Assembly (NCBI RefSeq): GCF_949987515.2
Contig: NC_082695.1
Coordinates: forward strand, 72,008,466 to 72,072,465
From: Delphinus delphis
Lineage: Eukaryota > Chordata > Mammalia > Artiodactyla > Delphinidae
DNA length: 64,000 bases
Reading direction: 5' to 3'
Shown: piece after piece, positions 32,301 to 45,700 of the stretch
How the letters are laid out: each line of letters begins with the position of its first letter
Position numbering within the stretch: position 1 is the stretch's first letter
The notes under the pieces: generated by a model
What the model was told of the DNA's origin: nothing
What the model saw: the letters and a program-made list of their open reading frames with translations, nothing else
The model's database searches: none
Position numbers and translations under genes: made by a program

Positions 32301-35148
32301 CTTTTTAAAGTATTTACCAGCCTGAGAGTCAGTGTAGATTTCCCCTGCACTCCCAGACTCCTCTTTGCTGAGCTAGGTGAGGAGTTGGTTTTAGGTTCTA
32401 TTACTTCCTAAGGGCTGGCACACTTCATTGCCAGCTTCTCTTCTGCAGGAACACGCGGTACGTGTTCACGCCCCGAAGAGCTGAGAGTCCAATCTGGACT
32501 CTTATCTCCGCTGGGTGACATTGGGAAGTCCTGTTCTCTTGTACGGCCTCATTCCATTGTTGAGTGGATGAGTCCAGGAGGAGGTTTTGGGGCTCCAAAG
32601 AAGGGTAAAGCCCCATTTCCCATTTTTTTTTCCACGGGGGACCCTTTGTAGGATAAACATGTCTTCACTATGTCCAATTTCCAACAGTCCTTCCTTCCTG
32701 TGGCCAGTGTTTCCTCAGAAGGGTGAGCCAACCAGGGAGCCCCAGGTAGAGAGAGGAGAGACAATTGCTGGTGGGGAAGATTAGACTAATCCCTATAAGC
32801 CAGCAGGGCCATTGGCGAAATCTTTTCTTAGGGTTCAGTTTGTGGTGTTTTTGTGATAGATAATCATTTATTACCTGAAGTAAGCCCTGAGCTTTCCCGA
32901 GAGTCGGGTTGCTCAGAAAACTCTGACCCGACTGTGGGTGCCCATCACGATCTGAGCAACCTGGAGCAAGTCCACGGACCAGAGGCCCTCAGTCTTTCAC
33001 TGATAGGCATCAATCTCTAGTGACCAAACAAGGAGATCTTGGTTAATGAAAGACTATTGTTGGTTGGTAACGGAAGTGTCAACATAACCTTAAATAATGA
33101 CCTTTGCTTATAGCTTTATTTTATAAATATTTTTGTTCAAGTTCAGGCTTGAGTCTTAAGGGATTATTAGCGGAGGGGTGGGAAGTGTGTACACAGACAA
33201 AGAGACAAGGTCTTAGCAAAATTTGACTGAATGAGATTGTATGAAGTTGAGAAACGTGAATGAATAGGATTTGCTGTTGTGTGGAAGCTTTTTACTTCAC
33301 TCAGGAAAAGTCCCACCTTTCACTGGAATCTTATCCAGGCTTGAGCCCATTTGTCATCATGGACATGTCCCAGTTTTCCTAAAACTTCAGACTAAGGTGA
33401 ATCTCCACACTCACAAAATTCTAGAACGGGGAAGCAGCTCTGTGGCACCTTAAATTGAGGTCTCCTTCTGCCTCAAGGCCATCAGAGGCAGAACACGCCC
33501 CTGGCACTCAGCACTTGCAGGCTGTAGGCAGGATGGCTGCCATCTTGGTCAGATCTTGTCCAAATCAAGCCCCAAAGACCTTACTTGGTGTCTAGTCTAT
33601 CTCTTAGCGCATACTTGGAAATTCTTGGAAGTTCAGTGTGTGCGAAGTCGGTCAGAATTTTCCCCTTTAGCCCTACCTGGAGCTCTGCTTTTCTCACCTT
33701 TAGAGCTTCTCACCTGACCCTGCCCCATTCTTCACAGAGTCTGTGATCCCAGTACACCTTCCCACCTCTCTCCTTGTTGCCTGTGTTCTTCTATGCTTAC
33801 AGACTCTGGGCCATTGGCCGCCTCAGGCTGGCCTTCCATTCTGGGCTCCCCATATGTGTATCTGGCCCATGTCCAGTTGCCTGGCTTGGAGACTGAATCT
33901 TTTGGAAAAAGAACCACCAAGGCAGTTCTAAGGGGTCAAGCTATGGGCTTTCAAAAGAAGAGTCTGCCGGGGCTGAAGATTCTTTGTGTTCCCATAGCAA
34001 CCCCTTCTGCCCATCTTTTGCAGCCTTCCTCTCCTTGGTTCTTTTCTAGCTCCTGAGACCCCAATTCTCACGGCTCCCCTGCTTGGCCGTGTCACACTGT
34101 CTGTTGACTTCACTCATCGGTAGGCGGCATGGATGACTGGTCTGCTGACCCCGCTCTATTTTAGCTGGTGTCTAACTGTATAGCTTGGTTCTCTCACATT
34201 GGCTTTGACCCGTTGGAGGGCCCAGCTCTGCTCTGTAATGTGCATGTGAGAGATGGGGGAACCTTTATCTCCCGCTTCCTCGTGTTTCCACGTGGAGGAG
34301 CAGTATTGGAGTGAACTCTCTGGTCTCATCTCCCAGTCCTCAGGGCTGTGTGATGGGATTAGTTGGGGCTTGTATCTGCAAGGCCAGCTCTCCAGGACAG
34401 GCTCACATCACTGAAACGCAGTCAACATGGCCCATTTTTCTTGGCCTCCCTACACCTGCCACCCACACCCCATCCCAGGTGGAGCGAGCTTTTCCTCTTC
34501 TACTTCCCAGGGACTCGGCCCAGGCCTGGGACTGTCATTTCCAACTGGGGAGGCAAGCAGGACACACTGTAGTGCTCTCCACACCAGCCTCTCGGAGGCT
34601 TCCACTTTGGGTAAAGGGGCTAATACTTTGATCCTTTCTAGGTAAATTGAACCTAGTTATCAACTGGTTGGCCCTGGAAAAGAGGAAGTATGGAGAATAA
34701 GGTCTCCTCCCTTCTAGTAAGGAGCAGGAATGAAGGCGCCACGGATCTCTTGTCTGCCCTGTTGCTAATCCTGAGCTTTCTTTGTTTAACTCCTCGTTCT
34801 GACATCTTCCTGGGTGCAGCAGTCAGGAAAGTGGCCTTCCTCTGATTTATGAATCCCGCTTCCCTCCTAAAGAAACCTTCCCCTCCCTCTTCCGGCCAGG
34901 GACCTCTCCCAGGCCCACATGGTGGACATTAATACTGAGTCACCTTTTGCAACAGCACAAGAGTGACCCTTTTCTCCCTTCGACGTGCCTGTCCTTCCAG
35001 ACCAAAAAGCATCAGCAAGCATGCATATTCCGGTCATGCGGAGCGTACCATCATTGTCCTGGAGGCCGGTTTCATCACGCTCCTTCTGTAGTATGAAAGC
35101 GTCTGGTGTCTTCTGGGCATTTCATGCACTTGCAGGAACAGGTGATTC
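32301..35148. other. No gene seen; largest single-copy stretch of the window
   Basis: Nearly 2.9 kb without a recognised interspersed repeat. Open frames of up to 106 codons (34311-34631) have no domain. No CpG clustering of island type was seen. The absence of repeats makes it a reasonable place to look for conserved non-coding elements. Confidence 0.5.
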
Positions 35149-35164
35149 AACCTGAGAAATTTTT

Positions 35165-35373
35165 TTTTTTTTTTTTTTTTCCCGGTACGTGGGCCTCTCA
35201 CTGTTGTGGCCTCTCCCGTTGCGGAGCACAGGCTCCGGACGCACAGGCTCAGCGGCCATGGCTCACGGGCCCAGCCGCTCCGCGGCACGTGGGATCTTCC
35301 CAGACCGGAGCACGAACCCATGTCCCCTGCATCGGCAGGCGGACTCTCAACCACTGCGCCACCAGGGAAGCCC
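35165..35373 (-). mobile_element. CHR-2-like SINE, antisense
   Basis: A near-consensus copy with a poly(T) of more than 20 on its left (the SINE A-tail). A perfect 16-bp duplication, aacctgagaaattttt, lies at 35149-35164 and 35374-35389. The long pure tail and intact duplication suggest a recent insertion. Confidence 0.96.
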
Positions 35374-35389
35374 AACCTGAGAAATTTTT

Positions 35390-36605
35390 GTCTGCCAGTG
35401 CCATCGGGCCACTGGCCACCCTGCGTGAACTTTCCCACTGCCTTTCTGCAGACACAAAGCGCGTGTCCCCAGGGGCGGCCGTCCGCTGCAGCAGCCAGAA
35501 CACGAAACCAGGTTCTGGTTTCCCTGAAGAGACTCACCCTTCCTCAGCACTGCGGCCCTGGGGAAGCTTTTCAGGGACCAGATGATGCGTTCCTCTTCAT
35601 CCTTCTCTTCGGCTCTGTCTTTCTGCCTTTTCCTGTCTTGTTCTTTGTTTAAAAGGTCCAGAGTGGGGGAGCAGTGGCAGCTGTTGTGTAAGGGATGTGA
35701 TTTTGACCCCCTCTGCTCCTAAAAAATCAATACTCCTTTGAGTCTCTGTGAAGAGTGTTTTATAGACTCCCTTCTAAGCAGCCCCAATCTGTAAACGCTG
35801 ATACTATCTGATGACCCTTCTCATAGTTACACATTTTTGTCAACAAAATATTTCCTGAACCTTACCTTTCTCTAGAGCTGCGACTTTAAGGCACATATCT
35901 GCCTTGTGACAGTACGTCTTCTCTGTCCGTTTTGGAAAGAAAAGCACCACGCTTACATACCTGAAGGCACTGGGGGATGACAGGGGTCACCAGCTGACAT
36001 GGTAGCCTCCAGCTGGGTGGGAGCGGGGGGTAGGGAAGCCACGTTAACCGTGAAAGGAGGAGTGAGGCTCCAGGCTGGCAGCCAGGGTCAGAGGAAACGC
36101 CATCAGCTTGAGAACGTCTGTCACCTGCGTTCAGGCACAGCCTTCAGCGGCGTGGCCTCAAAGACAGAAGGCGCCTAGGTTTTATCCTTCTTATTTCATG
36201 TGTCACTTCCCAGGAGGAGAAACAAGCAACCTCCACTTAATTGCCAAATTCCAGAGCTAGAGCTGACTTCACATGTCCTGTAATCTGACGTGGAAAACTG
36301 AAGGCCAGGCAGGTCTCCACGATGGACACGTCTTTTTGGACCTGAGTAGTTGTTTGGGTTTGTTTCCTTGTTTCTTTGTTTGAAGTGGAGTTTGTTGTCA
36401 ATATTTAAAAATCTGGAGATTTCAAATAAAGCTTGAGAGACTTTCTGGAAATACTGGAAGCTCTGGCTGACAACTCCAGGCCCCATTCCTACATGGGCAC
36501 AGCTGAGGGGGGGCCACCTTCTTACACTTCTGGAGGCCACAGCTCACTTACGGTGCATCCAGGTGTTGACAGCGCCTGGGCTTGTGCCCCCACCTGACTT
36601 TAGCC
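35390..36605. other. No gene seen; single-copy DNA
   Basis: No repeat family recognised. Frames of up to about 160 codons overlapping 35.1-35.6 kb are mostly SINE-derived. Confidence 0.5.
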
Positions 36606-36620
36606 ACCTCCTCTTTTTCT

Positions 36621-36995
36621 TTTCTTTTTTTAAAAAATTAATTAATTAATTAATCTGTTTCTATTTTTGGCTGCGTTGGGTCTTCGTTGCTGCGCGCGGG
36701 CTTTCTCTAGTTGCGGTGAGCGGGGGCTACGCTTCGTTGCGGTGCGTGGGCTTCTCATTGCAGTGGCTTCTCTTGTTGCAGAGCACGGGCTCTAGGCGTG
36801 CGGGCTTCAGTAGTTGTGGCACGCAGGCTCCGTAGTTGTGGCTCGCGGACTCAAGAGCACAGGCTCAGTAGTTGTGGCACACAGGCTTAGTTGCTCCGTG
36901 GCTGGTGGGATCTTCCCGGACCAGGCCTCGAACCCATGTCCCCTGCATTGGCAGGTGGATTCTTAAGAATCCACTGCGCCACCAGGGAAGTCCCA
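36621..36995 (-). mobile_element. CHR-1-like (long) SINE, antisense
   Basis: The fullest CHR copy in the window. On the plus strand it runs from an aatt-rich tail through 'ggctgcgttgggtcttcgtt', 'gctttctctagttgcggtga', repeated 'cagtagttgtggc' words at about 36808-36880, to the head 'gccaccagggaagtccc'. A 15-bp duplication, acctcctctttttct, lies at 36606-36620 and 36996-37010. It keeps the central part missing from CHR-2 copies. Confidence 0.95.
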
Positions 36996-37010
36996 ACCTC
37001 CTCTTTTTCT

Positions 37011-38844
37011 GTCTGAGGAACCAGGAGCCTAGAAGGTGAAGTGACTTCCCAAGGCTTCCCAGAGCCTCTGCCGAGTTCTCCCTGGCTGCTGTGCCAGAGA
37101 CTATTCTAGATGCTTTGCTTTAGTTGAAAAATTCCTATAAAAATTTTTTTTAAAACCGGTCTTTCAAGAAAAGGAAGGCAGAGACAGATTTCTCTAGTGG
37201 AAAGAGAATCGTGTTGGGCCTCAGACAGACCCAGATTCAGATCCTCGTGTGTTCCTTGAGTGTCACTACATGGAGATCCAGCAATGAGCCCACCAGAGAG
37301 AGAATAACCCTGGTTCTCACACTTCCAAGCTGAGTGACCTTGGCCAGCTTTGCAACTTCTCTGGCTCACACGATGGGAATATTGATGCTCACCTTAGGGG
37401 TGGTTGTGAAGGCTGGTGCAAGCCCTGTGGAGTCTTCTTCTGACACCCTATGCCTGGTCGTCAGCCCCCTCCGTCCCATTAGCTCCAAGAGATGTGACAA
37501 CTCCTTCCTTTGTGCCATTTGGTCCTACAGACTGCCGTTCCTACACGTGTCACACTATTACATTTGCCCCCACGAGACCGCAAATCCAGACATTGGAGCC
37601 CTGTACCTGTTGTTATTACTGCGGCACTGAGCGCTTTGTAGGAACTCTGTGAATGCTTGTTGAAAGCCCCTAGCACAGTGGCTGTGATTGTTAAGAAGTA
37701 GCACAGGGGAATGAATGCACCCAAATCCGTTCTACCCTCCAACAGTGGCAATAGCTGTCCAGTGAGGCTGCCGCTGCTCATCGCTGCTCCAGAACTTGGC
37801 CTTTGGCCTTGCTTTGGGGGCTACCCTTGAACCACCCAAGAAACCTGTCCCTTTTCTTTGTTATCATGTCAAAGTTTCTACTCAAACGATACTTACCACC
37901 TTCGTTGTAAGTCTTAATTCTGACTGTCAACATGAAGGATGCCTTAGTTCTCTGAACCTGTAGAATGTTCCGTACATTCACAGCTGTTATTATTATCTGG
38001 CTAAATAGCCGTGGCCAAACCCAGCCTCAGGGATGAAAACTTGCCACTCTTGAGAATTACCCAAAAGAATACTCAACAGCAAGGAAAGAAATGCCAGGAG
38101 AGATAGCAATACATTTTGAACAATAAGGATGTCATTAGAATAAGAAAGTACTTTAAAGGAAAGCCTTTTCATTTAAATGAATGAAAAAAAAAATCAATCC
38201 CATTGCTGTATGGTTACCCTGTGCCTGAGGGAACAGGAAGAAGGAAGGAGAGGACCAAAGAAGTAATAACATTGTGTCCAGAAATAATAAGACCCAAGGT
38301 GGATCACACTCCATGCATTTCTCCACGTTACCTGATTCCTGGTGGCCCCCATTTCTCCCTAGGAAAAGGAGCAACCTTGGGGTAAACTAGCTTTTGCTCC
38401 AAAATAATTGATGGAAAAACCTCCTCTAACTAGACTTTTTCCAGGGATGGTGGGAGTGTTCTGACAGGCAAGGCTGGGGCCATGAATACTGCTAAGAGGA
38501 CCCAGACATGGAGCTGACATTCTAGTGGAGGAGATAAGGCAGGATAGAAAAGCACGACCAGCATTAGGGAGATGCCTGAGGGGTGGGGAAAGGTCAACTT
38601 CCATGGCTAGGTCTCAGGAAGGTGCTATGGAAGAAATAGTGCTTTTGTTGGAGGGTGAAGTCCTGGGGGCACTGGGAATGTGTGGAAAGGACAGAAGGGG
38701 GAGGGGAAGGGAGCCACACCAAGATAAGGTAGCAGGCTGATTACTTATTAATAAATGACTCAGCTAAAAACTTACACAACCGAGACACAGTCTGTGGGTT
38801 AGTCACTTACTGCTTTTCATCTTTCCTTCCGGGGTGGAAAGAGC
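37011..38844. other. No gene seen; weak MIR and L2-like pieces
   Basis: A degraded MIR may span 37195-37400 ('gagtgaccttggccagcttt'). An L2-like piece lies at about 38500-38720 ('gagctgacattctagtggag', 'tctcaggaaggtgctatgg'). The rest is single-copy. Confidence 0.5.
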
Positions 38845-39015
38845 AGTGTGAGGTCTAATGCCCTATAACTCATTTTCCACGGAACCTTAGGATGTCATTG
38901 GGTCCCTTGGCACCTCAGTTTGCACATCTGTTAAAAAGAGGAGGAATACCTGACTTTCCTATCTCACCAGGTGGTTCTAAGGATGGAACAATACAGTGCA
39001 TGTAAACAAGTATTT
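38845..39015 (+). repeat. MIR fragment
   Basis: 'ggcacctcagtttgcacatc', 'tgttaaaaagaggagg' and 'gttctaaggatggaacaata' are the 3' half of MIR, diverged. Confidence 0.6.
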
Positions 39016-40944
39016 GTTCATTCATTCAAACAACCATATATGGAGCCCTCTGGGCTTCCATCAAGAGCAGAGGGGTTAAGGCGTGGATGTGGAATTCCAG
39101 TTAGATCAAGAGTTAGAAACCAGTTTTATCAGGAGAGAGAACAGGACCGTAATGACTAGAGACATTTGAGCACTGGCTTTGGAAACGCTCTCGTGGCCCC
39201 GAAACTGCTGGTAATTTTGTCTTTTCTGTCTTTTCATTAACTGTGCAAAGGATAAAACTCAATACCAACAGAGAAGCATCTCTTGGGAGGAAATCAGCCT
39301 GGGTTGGGAGTGAGCACCCCAAAGCCGGCCTCTGTGTTTGGAGGGCCAGGCAGGGCCAGCAGCCCTCACCCCTCACCTGTGAGATATCTTGCCTACACCG
39401 TCTCTTCCCCTTTGGCCACCCCCAGCACTCTGCTTGAAGATGAGAGTGTTTGGCTTTTTATTTCTCTGGGCAAAATGCAAGAACAAAGGGGCATGTGTGG
39501 GAGGGGCAGACACACTCCTAAGAGCTTAACTTCTTTAAGGAAGACCCCAAAATAGAGCCTCTCAGCTACCCTCTTCTGGGTGGAGATCGGTCGAAAGACT
39601 CCATGCTTTGCCTGAGTTTCCACCCTTCCCTGTTTTACCTGGGTTCTCGGGGCAGGACAGTTGCTAGGAACCCCTGAAGGAAGATTAGGAAGAGGTGAAA
39701 AGGTAAGGTCTGGGGCAGTATTTACTCTCCCACACAGCCTGTGTGACCAAGAGAATGAATGAGAAGACTACAGATAAGGTTAATCAACACAACAAGCTCA
39801 TTGCTTCATAGGGACACAGGTTACAGTTTTCTTAAACGCTGAGAATGTTTTTAGATAAAGGGGAGAATCATGTGGTATTTTTCACTGTGGAGTTCCCTCA
39901 GAATAGCAGACCTTGCCAGAGACTGGTTTGACATTCTCTGTAAACACAATTAGTCTGCGGTCCCTGCCACACGGTAGTAAAGATGCCTTCAGAAAAGCAG
40001 GAGGGAGATTAAATGATTAAATTAGTACAGCAAATATATGTATGATAAAGTTTTATGAGCTCTTCTTCCAAGAAAGGGGCTCTGCAAAAGCAATATTTTA
40101 CTATCCTTATTCCAAGCCTCGGGGAAATGTAGTCTCCCTTATTCAACTTGGCAGTTGGTGATCACATGTATCTAGTCACGACTTAGCCTTTTTTCTTTTT
40201 TCCAGAAAATTCAGACCAAGCATCATATTGGTAGTATTAACGTTATTTAGTAAGTCTTTAAACATCTTGTTTGATACCATATATCCTTTTCTTCTAGAGA
40301 GCAGCTCAAAATTCCTCTCGTGATCTAGCAAAAGCCTATCATAGCAAGGAAACATTCCACCATTATATGAAGTGATTATTCGCCGAGATTATATTTCCTT
40401 CCTGTAGGATGATCACAGTTGTTTCATTGACTCTCGAAGAACTGGACGGAAGCTGATGGATGGGCTAAATGATGCTCTGGGCTTGATTGTTACCTGTTCT
40501 ATTAGAACCACCCTCAGATAAAATGAGAGCTTCTGCTCAGGTATTCTCATCCTTGTAGCCAGGGACTTACAGCTCAAGACAGGCAGACAGACAGTTGTTG
40601 CAGTCACAGCATGTGGTTATCATTGTATAGCTAAATTAATGTAATGAAAGCTAACTTTTTACATTAGGTAAAGGAGAAAAAATGTACCTACCTCCAGTAG
40701 GTGAAGATGAAATTATGGAAGCCATATATTAGCACCAATCACCCATAGTCTTCCAGTCAGTTTGAGGAAAACATCCCAAAGGAAAAGTTTTGTTGTTTTA
40801 TTTTGCTGAATGACAAGCTGTCACCCCTAAGGTGAGCTGTCACAAGAATTGACTGTTAGGACAGATCTCTCCAGAGGAAGGGGCTAGAGCGTCAAAGTCG
40901 TCAGAGCATGAGGGAAACCTGGCTCTCTGTGTTGTTATGATGAC
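39016..40944. other. No gene seen; single-copy, clean of repeats
   Basis: The part from about 39.9 to 40.7 kb is AT-rich and free of recognised repeats, which would fit conserved non-coding DNA, but nothing in the sequence alone proves this. Confidence 0.45.
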
Positions 40945-41130
40945 ATTCGTTTTTTTCTTAAATCAGCCTTATTGAAGGATAATTTACATACAACAAAAGG
41001 CAGATTTTAATTATGCGGTTTGGTGGGTATAAAAAAAGTATCCATCCACATAACCACCACTTCAGTCTAGAATTAGAACCTTTCTATCACCCCAGAAAGT
41101 TCCATCACGTGCCTTTGCAGTTAATTACCC
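40945..41130 (-). mobile_element. Old L1 3' end, antisense
   Basis: 'aatcagccttattgaaggat', 'aatttacatacaacaaaagg' and 'ccatccacataaccaccact' are reverse-strand old L1 3' sequence. Confidence 0.75.
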
Positions 41131-42364
41131 CCCATCCCACATAACCGCCCCCAAACAAACATGGAGCTGACTTGAAGTTCAGGTTTTAGTCACCTGAAGT
41201 TGGAAGGATTCTGACTCAGTGCCTAGCACCGCCCTGGAGCCCTGGAATACAATGTCAGTATAAATAAGGATACATTGATAATAATTACACCGGTCCAAAC
41301 TGGCTTACAGAGGGCAGGGCTCTGTAACTCCAGGGTCTGCTTAGAGACAGACCTGGGAAACAGCTGAGGTGCAACTGCCCCTCCTATGTCAATTAGGGCC
41401 AGAATGACAACGGGATGAGGTGACTTTTACAAGTCTGGAGGTGACTTTAGGCCGATCCGGTCAGGGAGGTCTTGCGGGTCCGAGGAGGGTCTGTGGAAGA
41501 TGGTGGGGTGGGAGTGGTCTGGTGTGAGAAGGGAGGTACAGGGAGAGGCAGGCAGCCCAGCAGGTGACGGGACGGGGGGGCGTGGGTGGCATGTGGGGGG
41601 CAAAGGGGATGGGGTGGGGCTGAGCTCCCACGTTCGCAGCCCCTCATGGACCCAAGGAGAAGGCTCTGCTGGAGGGGCTGCAGGACCCCTGCCAAGCAGC
41701 CCCACGAGACCACGTGAGGCCTGGGATGGCAGGGCGGGGCGTTCCCATAATTATTGCATAATATAACATATGTTGCATTAACATACATTATTTAATAAAT
41801 AAATGCAGGTTTAAAAAAAATGTCAGACTATGATCCTGTTGCCCTTTTGCTTTTGAAAATGGCTTTGGTGCCTCTCAGCCCTTGGCCAGCTCTCTGGGGC
41901 TTTGGGGAGCCCTGGCGTGGGAGCGTTTGCCAAGCCTCTAATGACAGGGGCCCATTAGCGTGCGGGGCTGGCTTCCTGGAACCACCGGTGAGATTAAGAA
42001 ATGGAGCCAGAGAACGAGCTCGATGCAGGCTCTGCCAGGGAGGGACCTGCGTCCCCAGCAGTGGCTGCTCCCTCGAGGCTGGAGTCGATGGCGAGGACGT
42101 GTCCAGGTCATTCAGGCAGCGCTGCCGACAGCGGGCTGGCTCCGGGCGCCCCTCCCCCCCCCACGAGTTCTGGGCAGCTCAGGAATCCCTGTGGCCGTCG
42201 GGCTGTGCTGTCGCTAGCAAGGGACAGTACAACATGAAGGAGGTGTGGGGAGAGGCGTGTGAATTCAGTGCCCACCCGATGGCAGGCACTGGACACAGTC
42301 CCTGTCCTCAGTGAGGTGCAGAAGAGGAATGGGGCCAGTTACCTTCTTAGGATAAGGGCCCTCT
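41131..42364. other. No gene seen; GC-rich with a sharp AT-rich island
   Basis: GC-rich on both sides of a 75-base AT-rich block (about 41747-41822, 'taataaataaatgcagg'). The plus-strand frame at 41820-42314 (164 codons) has no domain. An L2-like piece may lie at 42250-42330. Confidence 0.45.
41574..41619 (+). other. Strong G-quadruplex-type run array
   Basis: G runs at 41574-41580, 41595-41600, 41605-41608, 41611-41614 and 41616-41619, the last four separated by one to four bases. It is the densest G-run cluster I saw in the window. Confidence 0.8.
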
Positions 42365-42715
42365 TGTGGGTTGAATTATGTCCCCTCCGAATTCATATGT
42401 CAAAGTCCTAACCTCCTATAAGTCAGAACGTGACCTCATTTGGAAACAGTCTTTCCAGAGGTAACCAAGTTCAAGTGAGGTCGTTAGGTGAGCCCTAATC
42501 CAATACGACTGTGTCCTTATAAGAAGGGGACATTTGGACACAGAGACACTCACAGAGGGAAGAGGTTGCGAAGACAGGGAGAAGACGGCCATCTACAAGC
42601 CAAGGGGAGAGGCCAGGAACAACCTTAGAAGTAATCAACCCTGCCCAGAACTGGGAGACAATACATTTCTGTTGTTCAAGTCACCCAGCCATGCAGCCCT
42701 AGGAAACTTAAACAC
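42365..42715 (+). mobile_element. MLT1-type LTR (ERVL-MaLR), sense, solo
   Basis: 'gggttgaattatgtcccctc', 'aattcatatgtcaaagtcct', 'ctaatccaatacgactgtgt', 'ccttataagaagggg' and 'tttctgttgttcaagtcacc' are in MLT1/MST order along about 350 bases. No internal retroviral sequence was found beside it. It is an ancient non-coding relic. Confidence 0.85.
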
Positions 42716-45700
42716 AGGTCCTGCTGGGGAACATTTGGGGTGGTGGGATCCCCTGGAGCAGACTGAGGGGTCCAAGAAAGTGCTTGCATCAAGGACTGTC
42801 TGGGCTGGTACCCCGTGGGGAGGGCAGGGGAGGGACCACAGGTCCAATGGGCAACCGGAGGGAAGCTTTGGGACTGACAGTGCTGAAGGGAGGCATCGAG
42901 AAGGAACCCAAAGGAGGCATCAGATACCGAGCTAAGGAAACAGGTCTGAGGGCCAATGGAATGCCGATCGCCCAGCATGGGTCTCTGGAAATTATATATT
43001 CTCAGAAATGTCTCCGATTCTACTGGCAACATTGTAAACCCAGGCCACTGACCTTGTCACCTTGTCCACACATTTACTATGGGAGAGCAAGAACTTTATT
43101 TATTTATTTTTGGCTGTAGTGATTGATTTATGTGGGTTTCTTGGATTAGGTTAATTGTCAACAATAACATGAGCTTCCATGGCCAGTGCAGGGATGGGGT
43201 TATCGGCTCCCGGGGCTGCGCAGGTTTCTCTGGACTGATAGCCGTGTGTGATGCAATCCTGTCTGGCCTTGCAGGGCGGTTGGGCTCCCCGCCCACAGAC
43301 AAGGCGTGATGACTGATTGCCTGTTGTTGGTAACCAGCTCAACATGGAACCAGCAAACTTCCAAAGTGAGGTTAAGGGGTGAGGAAATTGGCCGAGGACT
43401 TGGATTTTAGTTCATTAATGTCCAAACAACAGGGAAACTTTCTGAATGGGAACAAGCCAGACTATTTCGTCCTAAAATTCCTTTCTGGGAGCATATTAGG
43501 ATGGGGTTCCAGTAGAGAAGGATGGGCACTGGGTAAACAAAGCTGGCAGGTGAGAGTTTTCTCCATTAAAATGCACAAAAACAAAGCATCTTGGGATGCT
43601 GGAAAGACAATACTCACTTCACAAGTGAGTGGAAGGATAAAACTGTTAAAACAAAGAGTTTTGGCTGGCAGTTCTGGGTTCTCAGGAAGGTCGCATGAGG
43701 ATGAGTGATGAACTTTCTCAGGGCCAATTCCTGGATAGTGGATCCTGTTTTATCGTCCAGAGAAAGGCAGGGTCTATTCTCCAACATTTTGTAGGCTGTC
43801 GAGAGCAGGGATAGATCTGAGACTGCCTTTAAATACTGGGTTTCAATTGCTTTCTTTCTTCCCTGGGCAGATATAAGGGCTTGTAGTATGATTTGGTGCC
43901 TGAGCCCCAAGGAACTGGAGGGCTTCTGTAGGCCAGAAACAGGGCTTTCCAATTACTTGTGTGTTTTCTGCCGAGGACAAGACTCAGTTCCCAGGAGAGG
44001 GACGTTCAGGGCTGATGATTCTTCTTGGGAGGAAAAGCAGAGGCCACGGCTATGGCTGGGCCCGGCTCCCTTACTGTTTCGGGGTTTGGGGAGATGGCCT
44101 ATGTAACAACAATAATAATAATAGTTGCTATTTTGTGCTTAACATGGGGGAGGCATTAATCACACTTTCTCCCCTCTTGGTTCTAACCTACTGAAGAGCT
44201 AAGTAGGATCAAAGAGTCACCTGAAACCTAGGGCTCCCTCGTAAAGTTGGATAACGGCTCTCCAGTCTGAACTTACGTGCTCAGTGACTGGCCCCCTCAA
44301 GAGAGGCCCCCCTCCCTAGAGGATGGGGGTGGGCAGGGGAGGAGGGCGGCAAACTCCAGATGAAGCCAGGCAGGTCCACGTGAGAATGAGCAAAACATGT
44401 CCACGTCCACTCAGGGAACCAGCTCCTGGCAGATGGGACCCCCTGGGTTTGCTTGGTTCTCCATGATGTCCCCGGGCAGAGAACTCACTGTTCCTCTGGC
44501 TGGAGCCACACGTGAGGGGTGGGGAAAGGAACTGGGAGTGTTTATTCCAACATTTCTCTCTTCTGGGCGTGGGGCAACAGGGTGAAAACATAAGGCGTAG
44601 GGTCATACTTGTATACCTGTAATAGCTGTCATTGCTGAGAACTCCTCCCTGGTGCCAGGTATTCTGATGAGGATGTTACGTGCATTATTCATTTAAGGTG
44701 GTTTTGATTTCTTGACAAGGGACCAGAAGCCCCAGGCTTGCCAGTTCCTCTAAACACTCACTGGTCTCCCCAGACCAGCCTTTGGGCTAGCAAAGGGCTT
44801 TCACCCCTAGACAGCCATCAGGGACCAGGACTGGCCATAGGCTGAGTCTGCTATGGGGTATGGAGCTCGAGAAAAGAAGGAATTTTCTGAATTTTTGTGT
44901 TCCAAGTCCCGGGTTAATGTGACTGGCTCGAGGATGGGGGTTGGCTCAGGTTACAGCAAGAGACAGAATCCTGGGGCTTTTGTTGGACCGTCTCTTTCTC
45001 AGAAGCAGCAGCTCCTTTGTCCATGGAGGTTGCTAAGTATGTGGGTAATGTAAGCCTGGGAATCTGGGGGGAGTTCTTGTAGAGAGATGCAGCTTGGGAG
45101 GAAAGCCAAGCCAGAGACCAAGTCTTGTTGACTTTATCCAAACATTTGGGTCCCTTGCTAGAGCCTGAGCTAGATATACTTCTGGCTTTCCAGTCAACTC
45201 TCTCCTTTTTAGAGCTGGGTTTCTGTTGCATACAACCAAAAAAAGCATTGGCGAATGCATCTGTGGATCTATCCAATGGGATGAACAGTCTTCAGACAGT
45301 TTATTGTGGAAATTAAGTAGAAAAATGCACATTTAGTGAGATAGGAATGTTCTCAGAGCCTCTATGACCAAAAACAGCCCACTTCCACCTCCAGGCTGAA
45401 CCAGAGCCTCTGAAGATGTCACCATACTCACTCTTAAGTTTAGGATGAAATGCCCTAATTACCCACAGGCAGGATATCTGGAGATATCAGCCAGCAGCCT
45501 TGAGTATCTTAGTTGGAGTTGATCAGTCCAGCTTTAGTCATTGATTGTGGGAAAGGGGCCCTGAAAGAGAGGATGAGCTGAAGGCACTTTGTTACATGGG
45601 GAGGGGCTAGGAAAGATGTAGGTTATGTCGGGGTGACTGGGGAGGATACAGAGCACAGAGTTTCAGGGTGGGGTAGAGAGAGAGCACCAAAGATGTAGGA

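Noticed and set aside
43096..43380. CHR-1 SINE start at the tttatttatttatttttggctg word
   Set aside because: The sequence after it does not continue as SINE; at most a few terminal bases remain.
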